A stretch of DNA of 64,000 nucleotides from Ochotona curzoniae (Eukaryota > Chordata > Mammalia > Lagomorpha > Ochotonidae), in contig NW_024467120.1 in NCBI RefSeq assembly GCF_017591425.1, positions 2,976,001 through 3,040,000 of the forward strand. The letters run 5' to 3'. Both the position numbers and the translations under genes were made by a program. Positions 10,900-22,649 of the stretch are shown here, one piece after another. The notes under the pieces are model-generated. The model had not been told where the DNA came from, did not search any database, and was given only the letters and a program-made list of their open reading frames with translations. Within the stretch, counting starts at the first letter, position 1; each line of letters begins with the position of its first letter.

Positions 10900-11640
10900 G
10901 CCGTCCAGCAGCAGTGACACTAAAAACGATGAGGCATGCTCTTGTGGGTCTGGAAAAAACTGGAACCGCAACCGGATCCCTTATTGCCAAAAGCAGCCAT
11001 GTTTAAATCCTTCTCTCTGCTACTCCTGCCCCATTGGTCTAAACTTTCCTCCCCACTTTTTTGGCTAGCTTTCTGCCCCCTCCTTTCTGCCATTCTTCTT
11101 TCCATTCTTTCCCGTCTCCTTTCTGCCACCCTTCTTCCCGATCTTCTGTCTTTCTCATCTGTCTTCGTCTATCTATCTGTCTGTCTGTCGCAGTCGTCCT
11201 GTCGTTTCATTGTCTGTCCGTCTGTCTGTCCGTTGTCGTCATCCTCTGCTAGCTTTTACTGGCTACTTTTATATCGTTCTCCACCAATCACTTCTCCCTG
11301 TGGGTCCACTTGGCGCTACATGATAGGCCAGTAATCACAGTGGGGGCATTAGCCTATCCCTGTGACTTCCTGTTTACCTGCTGGAGAGACCAGCTCCTCC
11401 TCCTGGCCCTGGGCCAGCCATCTTGCAACGGCCCCTCCCAGTCCCAGGAGCGGCTTTAGTCCCCTCCCCCTACAGCCGTTGATTAAGGGGGAGAGGAAAA
11501 GCAGGCCTGAGAGATGATGCAAGCTCAGTCCCAGACAAGACACTGGGGACCTTAACTGTCCTCCTACCATTGCTCCTTATTCCCTCTTGATTAGACATCT
11601 GTCCACAGAAGAACACTTGGCACCACATTGCAAATCCTAA
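10900..11640. other. Pyrimidine-rich unassigned tract with TCTG/TCCG repeats
   Basis: Between 11,030 and 11,260 the + strand is CT-rich, with degenerate TCTG tetranucleotides ('tatctgtctgtctgtcgcagtcg', 'tgtctgtccgtctgtctgtccg'). CpG is unusually frequent for this window. The 11,300-11,640 part (short inverted repeats, 'ccagccatcttgcaacggcccctcccag') could be an old LTR, but no TATA/AATAAA arrangement could be fixed. No gene recognised. Confidence 0.35.
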
Positions 11641-11644
11641 TAGC

Positions 11645-13960
11645 AGATACACTTGACTTTTAAAAGGGACCTCGTATCACCATCACAGCATGGCTAACAC
11701 GATGATCATATCTTGAAAATGCTGCATTTATTATCTTTGTCACTGCAGATATTTTGCTGAATATCCTTCTGTCTTTGGATATTTGTGAGTGGGTGAAGGA
11801 TGGAGAGAGAAGGCAGATGGGAAATGGAGAAAGGGATGGGGAAGACGAAGGAGGAGGGTGAGAGAAAGGTGGAGGAGAGTGCAAGGCCATGTACTAGCTG
11901 AGCCTGGTGTTCCAGCACTGTGTCAAAGGACAGTAGCAAACTTTAAGGATGGCAGAGGGGCAAGGGTACAGGTCTTGACAAAATCAAGCAGTTGAAGAAA
12001 CACATTCTGGAATTACTCTCCTTTCTTACATAAGATAGGGGTCTTACTGTGTAAACAAGTGTTCGTTTGGATTTCTATCTTTGCAGCCAAAATGTTCTGG
12101 AAATATATCTGTTTCAAGATATATTAACTTTTTCCTGCGGTGTTGTGTTTGTGTGTATGTGTGTCATGGTGTACTCTTCAAAAATATGCACAAGTCGCTT
12201 ACAGACACACATACAGTCTAAACTAGAAATCGAATTCCCCCATCTCAGACATTTCTCACATGAAATGTTTATTTCTTGCCTGTGCCTCTTGCTTGAGTCT
12301 AGTAAGTGCTGGCTCTGTGTCATCTTCCTTGTGGTACCAAGAAAGATGGAGAACACCAAGCGAAAAACTGTCATTGAGGCAGGAAGGACAAGAGACATCC
12401 TGAGTACCTCATGCATGCAAGCCATTGCTCTGGCCAGTGACACACATCATTTCTACTTGTGACTCAGCCTGCAGATGGTCACATGACCCTGTCCTGCCTC
12501 AGAAGGGCAGATGCAATGGGTAGAAAGGCCATGCCATGGGGCTAAAGGACCAAAGTATAAGGAGAAGTGGAGCTCCACTAAGGATCACCAAAGTTGACCA
12601 GGCATTGGGACTTCTAATCACAGTGGGAGAGGTCAGGTGCTGGGAGATTAGAATGGGAAAGGGAATTGTGTTTTTTTTTTCTTTTTATTTTTATGCCTTT
12701 TATTATCATTTGTCTTTTCTTAAGCTTTTTAAGACTGAGAAAACTGCAAGGATCCAGTTTGATATGACTGGCCACCTTGGTCGTAAGAGCCATCTTGGTG
12801 TTCATCATCAATATCATGGGATAATACTAGCATTTGGTACCAGACCCCAACACCTGGAATGTTCCTTAATCGAAGCCCGACTTGTTAATATCTGCTGAGA
12901 AAAGCCAGGTCCACTCCTTCTGGCCACTGGCTGCCTTTGTGCAGCTTAGCATATACACCCTCCCCACCAAGCACGGTGCTAGAAGTCATCTGCTTTGTGG
13001 CTACCAAGTGAACGCTCTCTGTGCACAAGTCCCTCCAACAAATCCCGCTTTGTATCATCTTGCACTTTTCTGCCTCTTTTCTTGTTTTCTGCAGCTTCTT
13101 GTATATTAAGTTTCCCAGTGCAAGAATAAATATGTCAATGCACATAATATGCCCGAATCATACAAGTACAGCTCAACAATGTACCAGAAAATGAACTTGC
13201 CTATAAAGTTATCATTTACATCAAGAAATAAAATATTACCAGCACCCTAGAAACCTGCCTTTTGACCTTTCCCAAAGCTATCCTGATTTTTGAAAATCTA
13301 TAAGCATATTGAAAAGAAACATAAAGAAATATTTACACACCATACGCGCAGCAGAAGATATTAATCTAGGGGTTTCTCTGAATCCAAGGGGGAAAATGAG
13401 TAGTCTGTATTTTGGACAGTTGAAACTTATAGAGGGATAGTTAAAACTTACAGGGGGCAGCTGGGTTCTCTGAAACTCAGAGGATGGAAAGTTCTGTGAG
13501 TGAATCCAGTGCTTGCCCATGTCCCTCAGGGTATCAGCCCCTCTGATGATGTAGTGTGTGTCCCACTAGGACTTGATACTAACCATAATGGTTTTGGAAC
13601 CTTGTGGCCCAGGATAAGACAGACTGACACGCTGGAGGTAGCTGTGCCTAAAAGACTACAGAAGATGCAGCTCAATGTGGGTGCTGGGCCATACAAGGAG
13701 AAAGCACAGCAGCAGCAGCTAAGTGGGACCAAGGGCCAGATGCTGTGCACTTCCAACAGGATGTGCAGGATTCCTGGGGAGGTGGTCGCAGTAGCAGGCA
13801 TCCTTCTAAGGACCACATCTGGACATCCTTTCAATGAATGAGGTGATTGGCACAAAACCGGATATCATTTAGTTTACAACACAGATGACAACAGTATTTC
13901 AAGCAAAGTCACACACGGGCTAGCTCTTGTATTTTTGGAGCACATTAAAGAGAGCCACGG
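11645..13960. other. Unassigned sequence, no gene recognised
   Basis: No family motif or splice-flanked exon was found. The longest frames (12,067-12,462 + and 12,536-12,898 +) lack recognisable domains, overlap frames on the other strand and run through a T-rich tract at 12,670. A (CAG)-type run at 13,709-13,718 is short. Some of this is probably decayed repeat. Confidence 0.4.
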
Positions 13961-14332
13961 TTGGACTTAGCAGAAAAACTGCTGTAGTTTATTGGTGATG
14001 TCTACCTTGGGTACACTGGAAGCTACACTACCTGGTCGTGCTCCTTGATGTGGAGCTTGCTGAAAGTATGTTCTCCCTCCTTGACTTTTATGGGAAAGAA
14101 GAGACACAGCAGTGGAAAGAGACTCTTTTCTACCGCTGTTATTTGGACACAGAACATGGTAACTCCACCATTCCCTGTGCCCAGGTGGGCCATGATTGCA
14201 TTTGTCCTCACAGTACATTTTCACATTCCAAAGCATTGACATTTTATATTCTTTGTAAAGCCCGCGTACCTATCCCAGTTCCTAAGATGCACCAATGCCC
14301 TGCCGTGAACTGGAAAGAGGACACTTAATGAG

Positions 14333-14712
14333 TGTGTTCAGGTTCAAGTGTAAAGGAGTCTCTACACTTGACTAATTAGGATTATTTCAAAGCAGCTTCT
14401 CTCTATATGGAGAGATACATATACAGTGTAATCCCAGAGTTACCAGGCAACTGAATCTCAGCCAATCACAGGCTTCCAACTGATCAGGCCATACCCTTAT
14501 AAAGGTAAATGTCTATGGCAGCCAATCAGCAGTAGTTTCTGTATGTCCTTCCTCATGGCCAGCTACACATGAAAGCTGGACCTGTGGTGGGGTGGAGTAT
14601 TGTAAACCTTCTTCCCTCTGCATTGTCACTTGCTCCTATACTCCTTTTCTTGCTCAGATAAACTTTGAATTGGTCTATTTTTCTTAATGCATATACAGAT
14701 TGTTAGTGACAC
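14333..14712 (+). mobile_element. Probable ERV LTR
   Basis: The layout is promoter-like and typical of an LTR: 'tgtgttcagg' start, two CCAAT boxes ('cagccaatcacagg' 14,460; 'cagccaatcagcag' 14,520), a TATA box (TTATAAAGG, about 14,496) and a degenerate poly(A) signal (AGATAAA, about 14,656) before a 'gacaca' end. No exact target duplication was found and no adjoining proviral frame is readable. The family is not named. Confidence 0.5.
14439..14451. promoter_or_regulatory. X-box-like (RFX) motif
   Basis: GTTACC-A-GGCAAC fits the RFX X-box pattern GTNRCC(N0-3)RGYAAC with a 1-bp spacer. It lies in the U3-like part of the probable LTR, upstream of its CCAAT and TATA boxes. Motif match only. Confidence 0.35.
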
Positions 14713-14719
14713 AATTAAG

Positions 14720-15985
14720 GGAGTTGGCTAAAGTCTCCACAAGGCCCACGCCTCTGCTAATGCTAGAGTGAAGTCCATCAGCAGACAGTTCATGAGAGCA
14801 GGCAGGCACCCCTACAGGCCATATCCTTTTTTTTATTCGCTCGAACCTTGGTAAGGAGGTATCTGCAGATGCCAAGGCCCTGGTGCCATGTTGCTTGACA
14901 AATCTATCCCTGATGCAGAGGCCAGAGAAACTATAACAAAGTCCAGGGGATGGCAGAGTCGTAGCATACCCCACAGCTGCTTTGTATTCCTGGGATGAAT
15001 CTGTCCAGGATGGTGTCCACATACTGTGAAGCCGGCACTAACTTGTGTTCTTCCAATTCTCAAAAGAGATTATCCCTTGTGCCCCCCCAACCCCCGAGCA
15101 GAAATATAGGAGTGAAAGGGATTCTGGGAAATGTAGCTGGGACTAGCCAAGCAAACACATTACAAAGCCACTGGAATGGACATGGAGTAAATGTTGGTGA
15201 GGCTGCTGAAGCACAAGCCTCAACTGTAGCCTGCTCTTCAGAAAGTGACTTTAGCATTTAAACCAACACCACTTCCTCTTAGCTGCTTTCTGATCTTTTT
15301 GGTGGATACTTGTTCCATTGATCAAGATCCTCCAAGAAGTAGACCTCAACATTGATTAAATGTGCCAAGAATTTAATAGGGGAAGTGTCCAGGAAAGAAA
15401 ACGGGGAGGAAGCTGAGAGAGGTTTAGAAAACCACCGGACTGATGAGCACAGGGTAGAAAGAAATTAAGGTTGGACTGAAGCCACTGACCTGGCTGTGCA
15501 ATTCTAAGTAGGGTAGGGCAAAGCCGCCACCAAAGGAGTCCCACATTTCCCATAGCCAGGCCACCATAAGAACCACCCCCAGAGCCTAGGGACCAGGGAG
15601 CAGCCTCTGAGAAGTGTGGCCTTCAGGAAACCCAGCCATGGCTTTCAGAGCCCGAGGTCAGGTACACACCTCGTTAGCAGGAAATCCCAGGGTGCCTTGG
15701 GATGCCATGCTACCTCTTTCTCAGTTCTTGATTCCATCCACATTTGGACTCAACTTGCTTTTCTCTTTCTGGAGTGTGAAAAGAGACTGAATTAGGTTCA
15801 GGAGTCTCGTTGGCACCTCTTTAGTTCGATGACTAATTTTCGTTCAGTTAGAAGAGTTGAAAGGACATGACAAAGGTTCTTGGAGGTGAAGGCTATTTCC
15901 AGCATCCAGATGCAGGAGGGTGGACTTGTGATTTATTACCTATGTGCTCAAGAAAGAAACAGAACCAGGGAAAATATTTTTCTAC
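14720..15985. other. Unassigned sequence
   Basis: No gene or clearly named repeat. It contains a ZNF143/SBS-like motif at 15,121-15,136. The first part may be LTR-proximal ERV remnant, but no primer-binding site or frame could be recognised. Confidence 0.35.
15121..15136. promoter_or_regulatory. ZNF143/SBS-like motif
   Basis: ATTCTGGGAAATGTAG matches the core of the ZNF143 binding site (reverse form CTACATTTCCCAGAAT). Such sites also occur inside old LTRs. No promoter or exon was recognised beside it. Confidence 0.35.
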
Positions 15986-15992
15986 AAGGTAT

Positions 15993-16451
15993 TGTTGTGC
16001 CGGATTTTGAGATATCCAGAGAATCATCGAGTCTGAAGTCGGTGCTAAGGCATAAAGGTGGTTTATTCAGGTTAACCTAGGTCTCCCAGCCAACCCCCAG
16101 CCCAACATGGCTGGGCAGGGGGAGGAGAAGCTGCAGCCAAGGCTGCAGCAGGAACAGCAGGGCAGAAAAAAGAGATGCGAGGTTCAACAGCACAGGGTTG
16201 TTATATATTTCAGGCCAATGATTACACAGTCATGATTGGTCAGTTTAACTGTTAACTTTCAAAAAGAGCAAGATGGCAGGCTTCTATTGGTGGGTTTGAA
16301 GCAAGCAACTTTCAAAAGGTACAGTCTGATGGGCTATAGGGCAATGGGTTTTATCTAACATCAGGTACTTCCTGAGGAGTGCTCTGCCTACGTGACCTAC
16401 CAGGTGTCCTGCTGGGTGTCACGTAGACTGTCAGGCCTGGCGTTCACACAG
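15993..16451 (-). mobile_element. ERV LTR (solo)
   Basis: On the minus strand it starts TGTGTGAACGCC and ends ATCCGGCACAACA. It carries CCAAT boxes ('CCAATCATGACTG', 'CCAATAGAAGCC'), TATATAA (about 16,200-16,206) and an AATAAA signal (16,062-16,067), followed by a U5-like tail. About 460 bp, TG...CA. The flanking bases do not form an obvious target duplication. LTR only; no internal region was seen. Confidence 0.72.
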
Positions 16452-16454
16452 CCC

Positions 16455-17975
16455 CAAGCCAAGCAAGCAAGGCGGAAATCATAAAAAACATCTAGGTTCT
16501 TCAGTATGGGATTTGCTACAGATAGGATTAGAAAAACATAGGTCAAGGCATTTTCTATGGTCTTTTATTCCTATTCTCTTGAGAAATCAATCACCTATAG
16601 CCAATTAGCGTGATGAAATGGAAATAATTTTTGCCTAGACATTGGTGGGTTATGGATTTAAGGGAATGTTGAATCCTGGAGAAAAGGATTGCTTTTCTAA
16701 AGTTGTGTGCTACTTTGTGGATGTTGTATTGAATTGAACTTCGTTGCTTCTTGGTGGTAAGTCTACTGAATTTTGAGCTTGCCTTCTACAACTGCACAGC
16801 AGAAAAGGAGAATCTCTATTATTCCTATCAGGGCAGGGATGGAGTGAGACTCTGTCTTCCCACAGCCTGTTAGAGCCATTTTATGTCTATAGCAAACAAA
16901 CTCTACTCTTGCAATTAGGCGCCAATTGCGCTGGTACAATTCTACTTCTGTAAGTCTCACCAGAGATTCTCCTGATCAGACACACAGCTCTTATCATGAT
17001 TACTCACCTGTGCCAAAAATGGGTTGAAAATTGTCTTTTCTGACCCTGACCTCAGTTCTACATGGCTTGCCCTTGCGGTCAAATGATGCACTTTTAACAA
17101 GCATTCACATCATTTAAAACAGACAAACAACAAACAAAATCCCTGAAAATCCTAAAGGCTGATTTGCCAGATCAATGAAGCCTCCACTGACACCACATAA
17201 ATGTTTGGAAAGAATCATCCAGAAATAATCTCTTCTAGCCTACAGGATGAACTGAGAGGCAAATTGTCTTCCTTTCTGGTTAAGCCACGAAAGGGGAAAC
17301 AGCAGTGCTTCCTGATTCAGCTTCCCCACACAGCATTCCTTTTGTAAGTTTTACAGGGGAGTCAACCTCACATGGGAATCAGACTCCATGTGCTTGCTAA
17401 TGGGCTCTGAGAAAAAGCCCTGGGTTAGTAGTTGGCTTCCAGCACACTAGCACACTCCTCATTTACAGCAGCCCTCTGGGTTTAGGGATGTTTGCAGGGG
17501 CTTGGTAAACAGTCTGTTCTGACACATTGCAAGTGCTGGCTGCTTCCCATTAGAGTGCTCAGCAGGTCTAAAGATGGAGGCGGGAAGTCGTTAGCATCTG
17601 TCAGACAGGGTCCTAGCAGGGCCTGGGACAGATTAGGTGCAGGAAACACCTTGCGGAACGTCAAATTTGGATCCACCCGAAGACGAGCTTTGATGTGTTC
17701 CTCACTAATGGACAGTTTTCTCTGCACCCAGTATCTCAAGGGCTTCGTCCTTCATAAGCCAGCCCATCACCACTGCCTTTTCCTCTCCATCAGGGCACTT
17801 ACAATCAGCTAGGTTGTGCTGGTGAAACTATCCCTTTTGTTAGATAGTTATTGATAAGTTTTTCTTCCCATTCCATATTGACCCTTGGTCTCTTCTCTGG
17901 AAACCAATGTCCGTCCCCCCTCCCCGCCTATCCCCGGGATTGACTAAAACTACGAAAAAATCTACACACTGTAGT
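16455..17975. other. Unassigned sequence
   Basis: No recognisable gene or repeat. The frame at 17,492-17,812 overlaps an antisense frame of similar length and shows no domain. Confidence 0.4.
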
Positions 17976-17977
17976 AG

Positions 17978-18432
17978 GTTGGAAAATGTCATCCCAAAAG
18001 ACATTTAGGCTTGGGAAAGTTTAATCTTACAAGGCCAATATCTGTGAATTTTATTGTGATTGGCCAAAGAAGTAGTAAGATAAGGCCCTTGAGATGGAGA
18101 CAAGATCTGATTCTCTGGGTGGGCTTGGAGACAATCATAGTTATTCCTATGAGATGGAGGTGGAGGAGGGTGACATGAAATGGATGGCAAGGTTGGCAGC
18201 TGTTGGCCTTGAGAGCTGGAATGATGCTGTAACAACTAGAGAAACACCAGAGCCACCAGAGATTGAAAGAGGCAATTAACAGATTCCCCAAGGCCATGGA
18301 AGGAGCCTGGCTCTGTCAACACTTTGATTTCTGACCTCCTCCCCAGAGCACTATAGAAATAGTAAATTTGTGTAGTTTCAGCCACCTGTTTTGTGCCATT
18401 TGTCAGAGCAGCCCTGGGAAACTAACATAGCA
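17978..18432 (+). mobile_element. MLT1-type MaLR LTR
   Basis: It has the MLT1 progression: 'aatgtcatcccaaaagacatttaggc', 'gattggccaaag...agataaggcccttgagatgg', 'gagattgaaagaggcaatt', 'tctgtcaacactttgatttctgacctcc', 'gtgtagtttcagccacctgttttgtgccatttgtcagagcagccctgggaaactaacat'. Near full length, old. Confidence 0.82.
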
Positions 18433-18554
18433 CCCCCCAGCAGCAATCCCATCAGCCTGCTAGTAGACTCCTCCCACTCCGGTTCTCTCCTTGTCAGCCC
18501 ATACCATACACAGTGCATTGCTGTGAACTGCTTCTTTTCTTACTTCTCTTTCTT

Positions 18555-18865
18555 CACAATGATTTATTGACTTGAAAGGTAGAGTGAAAGACACACATAC
18601 AGAGTGAGAGGCACTTGTACCTGCTGGTTCATTCTCCAGATGCCCACACGGCCAGGGTTAGACCAGGCAGAATCCAGAATCCGGGAGTGAGGAACTCCAC
18701 CTACATCTCTCATGTAGGTGGCAGGGACCCAAATGCCTGAGTCAAAATCCGCTGCCTCCCAGGGTGTGTGTTAGTAGGAAGCATGGAGTAGTTGAGACTC
18801 AAACCAGCACTCCAGTAAAGGGATATAGTTCCAAGCAGTGGCTTAACTTGCCCTACCACAATGTT
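18555..18865 (-). mobile_element. CSINE, old variant
   Basis: Inverted: 'caatgatttattgacttgaaaggtagag' (3' end), 'ccagggttagaccaggcagaatccagaatccgggag', 'tgcctcccagggtgtgtgttagtaggaagc', and a head near 'gtggcttaacttgccctaccac'. Confidence 0.7.
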
Positions 18866-18954
18866 TGCCCTCTCTGCTTGGTTTCCAAGATTGTCTATAA
18901 CCTGTGTATAATCTCTATCTTACTTTAGTTTCCATGAGTAGCAATAAGAAAATT

Positions 18955-19090
18955 GCTTTATTCAGCACTATTGATGTGCTAACCGCTTTACTCAAGGTAT
19001 TGCCTTTCGTTCTTGCAATGACACAATGAGGCCATGTCATTATGCATGATGAACAGATGAGGAAGCTGAGGTCCCAAACATTTGAATTAA
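18955..19090 (-). mobile_element. MIR-like relic
   Basis: 'cattgatgtgctaaccgctttactcaagg', 'aatgacacaatgaggccatgtcatta' and 'agatgaggaagctgaggtccc' follow the inverted MIR core. Confidence 0.5.
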
Positions 19091-19094
19091 CCAT

Positions 19095-20720
19095 TCCCTG
19101 GGGGGAGGGAAGTGCAGTGCTGCACTTGGCACCAGCATGCCATTCTTTTTCTCCCTCCCATCTGTTCATCTCAACCCCACATTCTTCCTGTCTCTGGGGT
19201 CTCTAATACCTTTAAACCAAGTCATGCTCCTTTGCCAAGTATCTTCTTGGAAGATAACGGAATGCTCCCTGCTTTCTGAAGTATCTTACATTTCCATAGA
19301 AAACTTGGAAAATACGGAAAGTTACAAAGGAGAAAACGAAACTCCCAAAGGATTCTCATTTTCCAGCTTTTACTCCCTAAAGAGAGCTAAAATATATACA
19401 GATTTTAAAAGTAAGAATCATTCTCTGGATACGATTTTGTAATACAGTCTTGGCCCAGAAACACAGCCTTTCTGAAGTTTTTGTGTTCTTCCATATATGG
19501 TAATTTACTCTCTATGGAGATTATAAACCAAGAAGTGATGGGCCATGTTTTGCATTATTTTCTGTATGCCTCAGAGTATATGATTGGTTTATGGTACCCA
19601 GGAAACATTTGAAGAAATGTCAATTGAAAAACAAATTGAGTGGTCGTAGGCTTCTGTGACATTTTAGAGAACAAAACGGAAGTGAGAGTTGGCCAGATCT
19701 GACTGAACACAGGCCCCTGGCATGCAGAGACAGAGATAATGCACATGGGTTAGTGCAAAAATGTAGACCATCCTGCAAGGAAGGCTGTTGGTCTCATCTT
19801 CCCAAATGTCCAGGTGAGAAACGTGCTTACTACCCTCAGGGACTCTTCCCCCAGGACTGTGTGAGAACCCAGAGGGAAAGTGTTCAGCTGATGTCATACA
19901 CACAGCAGCACTCCGTCACACAGGGTGGCATGCTGGCATTCCTTCCACCAACCTTGCTCTGCTGTGAAGCAGGCACCGAAGCGCTGACAGTTGTTCCACA
20001 GTCTTTCACCACATGTGCTTCTTGCCAACATTATCAAGTCATCAGACTCTAAATCGTTAACATTTGGATTAGCATTGAATAATTACTTTTTAATAATATA
20101 TAGCTGTTCCTGAAATTTTAGCCATATTTACATAATTTTTAAAATTAGCATTCATCCTTAGTCTTTAGTTCCTTAAGCCATGTCTTTCTTCTTCAAATTT
20201 TTGAGTTTTTTACTTTGTGAACATCTCCAAATAATGGTTTCAGAAAAAGAGAAGTACATGGGGTGATAAAACGTTTAGCAATTTAATATCTGGAAACCAA
20301 ATTTTTCTTGTTGTAGTAGAGTTATCAGATAAAATATAGGATACCCAAGTACATCTGAATTTCAAATAAATGATGAAACAGTTTTAGTGAAAGTATGATC
20401 TATGCAAGATTTGGAACATGTTTAGATTGAAAATATGTTCATTCATTTTTCTGAAATTAAAATGCAAGTGGGTATCATGTCAACTTTTATTTACTTAGCC
20501 TGGAACCCTACTTTGTATACAACAACTTAATTGAATTCTTGGGTTAGGACATTTTCCGCTCAAAATTCTAAGGAAGAGAAATGGTTATCATCCAACCATG
20601 TTGTGGAGTGATGCTTTCTTCTTCTGTAAACCATTTTCTCCTTTCTTAAATTCTTTCTGAATGCTGTAGGAATCCTGTTTTTGATGATATGACATATTTT
20701 GGACATCACTACCTGCAACA
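19095..20720. other. Unassigned sequence
   Basis: No gene or named repeat recognised; several frames of 60-101 codons without domains. The part from 20,050 to 20,720 is AT-rich. Confidence 0.4.
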
Positions 20721-20727
20721 CTAACAT

Positions 20728-20948
20728 ATGAGCACTAGTGCCAGTTTAGGTCATTCCGCTTCTGATCCAGTTCCCTGCCAGTGTGCTGGGAAAGCAGCGG
20801 AAGACAGCCCAAGCATTTGGGAGTCATGTCACCACGCGTAAGTTGCACTTGACCCGGCTCAACCCTGACTGCTAGGAAACTACGGAAAGGAAGATCTCTA
20901 TCTCTTCCTTTCTCTCTGGCACTTTGCTTTTCAAGCCAATCAACCAAT
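20728..20948 (+). mobile_element. CSINE, degenerate
   Basis: The 3' two thirds are recognisable: 'cttctgatccagttccctgccagtgtgctgggaaagcagcggaagacagcccaagcatttggg', then 'ggaagatctctatctcttcc' and 'tttgcttttcaagccaatcaacc'. Confidence 0.7.
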
Positions 20949-20954
20949 CAAAAA

Positions 20955-22560
20955 GATATGGGATGTTTTAGACGACATACAGGAATGCCCTTTAAGCAAG
21001 ACTCTCATAAGGCTTCTGTGACTCCTGGAATGAAATCACGTATCTTAAAACCAATCTTCCCAACTGAAATTGTTCTACTCCCACTCCTTCTGTTTGCATA
21101 TGAGCTTGTTGAAGATGACTGCTGTGCATCTGTTCCTCTGAAACCTTAATCCAGGGGACAGAGAGAGGGAGATGGAGAACCATTGTCTAAAAGCTCAAGA
21201 GAATGTCAAAAGACTAAGTGCCTGAACTAGCCTCATACCAATGTTGTATACCTGCGCTTGGTACAAGGGTCTTTCAAGTACTTGTGGAAAGTAGAATTAA
21301 AAGACCAGCTTACTTGTGTTCAAAAGTTTTTGAAATCGGTGGCTGTTCAAATAGCTAAGTCATGTGCAAGTGCATGTGCGTGCGCACACACCCACACACC
21401 CATCCACACACACCCACACACACCCACACAGCCTTTGGGAATAATTCTTTGACTTAAGGACAAGCTCAAGAAGGAAGGAATGGACTTTGCTCTAAGGAAA
21501 AGGGGATTAAAGTAGGTCTCATGGTCTGGAGAACATGATTCAGGAAAATTTTAATTAGGAAGCCTAGACTAAAAGGCTTTTATTTGTTCAAAATCAGAGC
21601 AGAATTCATGCTTCACTTGATAGTTTCTGCTAAAGAGGCCGGGAGCACAAGAAAATAAGCTTTCCTGCTTTACAGTGAATGACCGTGGAATGAGTCCCTC
21701 TGCCGCTCAGAAGAGCAACATTCCTGCACCTGCCAGAGTCAGAAGGCCAGTGAGGGCTCCTTGGATGAGGACCAGACAGGGGCGGGATGGGAAGGGTGAC
21801 TGACTTGTCTTCGCCAGGCTGCCGAGGAAATGCAACGTTCTTTGAAGTGAGTCAGACAGCCAGTTGCCAGACTGTGTCTCTAACACAAGCCACACCCAGG
21901 CTTTTCTGTGCAGCTGAAGTCTTACATCCTCATCTTCCGAAAGGTGAAGAGCTCAGCATCCTTCACTCATTACCAATCGCCCCCAGGCAGTGCAAGATGG
22001 CAGCAAATCATTGACATATGTCAAGCAAAAGTTGCTGTGCACAAGGGCTTTCTGGACTAGTTGCACTTTTGTACAGTCCCCTTTAGTGCCAGACAAGTAA
22101 ACTTTTTGCAGTGATCAAGCAGTTAACCCCAGTGTAAGTTAGTTTCAAATTTGGCTCCCAGATACCTTAGCTTTCTTCATCTGTTTGTCATTTCCTTAGC
22201 CATGTGTATCTCTCAGGATGTCTGAATTCCCATGAGAGTCTATTGCTTAAGCATTAAGCAACACCAATAGCAATCATGCTCACTGCTTTCTAGAATTCTA
22301 TTCTGGAGTTGCTTTCTTAATTTGCTGTTAAACTCAGCATCACTCTGGATGCTAATCCTGAGTGAGTAGTTGCCTCAATAATTAAAATTTCCTGAGTCTC
22401 TCTCAAAAGATTCTATGATTTCAAGGAGCAAGAAGGAAAATTTCCCCATGCCGGGTTTGTATCCGTGTTCTTCCTGGCAAATGAGGACGAGGTTAAGCCC
22501 ACGAGTTGTACCATTGTCAGTTCATACATTTGAATGGAGGATCTCAAACTTGGAGTTTAT
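20955..22560. other. Unassigned sequence
   Basis: No gene or named repeat apart from the CA-rich microsatellite at 21,377-21,431. Confidence 0.4.
21377..21431. repeat. CA-rich microsatellite (CACACACCC type)
   Basis: Imperfect alternation of CACACA and CCCACACA blocks. Confidence 0.85.
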
Positions 22561-22565
22561 ACTAA

Positions 22566-22567
<2 letters not shown>

Positions 22568-22648
<81 letters not shown>
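22568..22648. repeat. Compound microsatellite (TG)n(AG)n
   Basis: About 19 TG units (22,568-22,606) run directly into about 20 AG units (22,608-22,648). The open frames through it on both strands are repeat artefacts. Confidence 0.95.

Positions 22649-22649
<1 letters not shown>

Noticed and set aside
13500..13860. A possible processed pseudogene (open frames on both strands, CAG run)
   Set aside because: No family motif in either frame, no poly(A) and no flanking duplication recognised.
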